The notes beneath the pieces are model-generated. The model was not told where the DNA came from, made no database searches, and saw only the letters and a list, made by a program, of their open reading frames with translations. From an uncultured Treponema sp. (GTDB taxonomy: Bacteria > Spirochaetota > Spirochaetia > Treponematales > Treponemataceae): a stretch of 6,171 nucleotides of DNA. Below are positions 5,644 through 6,171 of this stretch, one piece after another; the first letter of the stretch is position 1; each line of letters opens with the position of its first letter. A program made the position numbers and the translations under genes. Location: positions 1 through 6,171 of the forward strand of contig CAMWPF010000096.1 of assembly GCA_947176045.1 (NCBI GenBank), in the 5' to 3' direction.

Positions 5644-6169
5644 AGGTTACCTTCAGCCCGAGGATCTTCGCCTTGACGAACTCAACGCGCTCGTCGCTCC
5701 ATCCGGCCTTCTTGCCTTCGCTTTCAACCGTCTTCGCCGCCTCGAACAGTCCCTTCCGGTATCCGCGTTCATACTCAAGCTTGATCCTCGCGATGCGGGT
5801 CTGGGCGTCGGAATTCCGTGCGACCGCCTTCAGCAGCTCCTCCGGCGATATAGTGGAGAAGTCCTCGAACTTGTTCACTTCCTCGAGCAGCTTTGCCTGC
5901 ACGAGCTGCACGCTTGCCTCTGCGATGTTCAGTCCCGGAGTCCTGTCAAGCTCGCTCACGATCGCGACGGCTTTTTTCGCGGAATCCCTGTAGGCCTTCA
6001 TCTGCGCCGCCTGGTCGACGAGCGTCCGTCCGACGCCGCTCTTGCTCACATCGTACCCTTCGGACTTGAGGATCTCCACGATTTTCTTCTGCGGCAGCTT
6101 CTCGTTGTAGAACATCGTGACGATGCGCTCCACAAGCCCCTGCAGCTCTATCTTGTTACGCCTGGGCAA
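5621..6169 (-). CDS. Mu gp27-like protein (DUF3486 type), candidate small terminase; 5' end at window edge
   Basis: At least 182 residues. Begins (M)PRRNKIELQGLVERIV, followed by a helix-turn-helix-like segment at about 25-50 (LPQKKIVEILKSEGYDVSKS, then GVGRTL). Long helical, charged regions lie at about 60-100 and 110-150. This is the layout of Mu gp27/DUF3486 proteins: an N-terminal DNA-recognition helix pair, then helices for oligomerisation. The position directly before the large terminase supports a small-terminase role, choosing the packaging start. The start is a TTG at 6169, two bases from the window edge. The family's usual N-terminus fits this point, but the upstream bases are missing, so the gene could begin further right. 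It overlaps the terminase start by 23 bases. Confidence 0.8.
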   Translation of the reverse strand: MPRRNKIELQGLVERIVTMFYNEKLPQKKIVEILKSEGYDVSKSGVGRTLVDQAAQMKAYRDSAKKAVAIVSELDRTPGLNIAEASVQLVQAKLLEEVNKFEDFSTISPEELLKAVARNSDAQTRIARIKLEYERGYRKGLFEAAKTVESEGKKAGWSDERVEFVKAKILGLKVTYDGDSER

Positions 6170-6171
6170 GG

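Overview
The window is part of the late (virion) region of a Mu-like, tailed-phage genome, most likely a prophage or transposable-type phage in a moderately GC-rich bacterium. Every supported gene is on the minus strand, so transcription runs from the right edge (position 6171) towards position 1. In that direction the order is: Mu gp27-like small-terminase candidate, gp28-like large terminase, gp29-like (DUF935) portal, gp30/F-like (MuF) minor head protein, a small two-repeat protein, a strong intrinsic terminator, a DUF4406 protein, and a Mu I-like prohead protease whose 3' end carries a scaffold-like coiled coil. The last gene runs off the left edge. This matches the Mu block gp27-gp28-gp29-gp30-(G)-I, except that two small accessory genes and a terminator fill the slot where Mu has gene G. 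The host cannot be named from this sequence.

Right part (4141-6171): gp27-like and terminase genes overlap by 23 bases, as in a tightly coupled packaging operon. Between terminase and portal are 61 non-coding bases dominated by a perfect inverted repeat (two 20-base arms, 4-base loop, 4073-4116). In the mRNA it would bury both the ribosome binding site and the start codon of the portal gene.

Middle part (1585-4079): portal and MuF genes. The portal gene ends in a run of nine T's (minus strand) two codons before its stop. The MuF frame is open across that point and the MuF start has no visible Shine-Dalgarno, so a slippage-made portal-MuF fusion is possible. The last ~50-60 codons of the MuF gene and the overlapping small gene are clearly AT-richer (about 44% GC by hand count over 1261-1740, against about 65% in MuF core lines). 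This suggests a recently swapped C-terminal cassette with a partner gene.

Left part (1-1255): a terminator closes the cassette. A 289-base gene-poor stretch with short repeats follows, then the DUF4406 gene and the protease, joined by an ATGA overlap. Inside the protease frame a consensus AGGAGG sits 5 bases before an in-frame ATG, predicting a separately translated scaffold as in Mu I/Z. Together the genes build the procapsid (protease, scaffold, portal, MuF) and fill it (terminase). I saw no tRNA, rRNA, CRISPR array, insertion sequence or convincing plus-strand gene.
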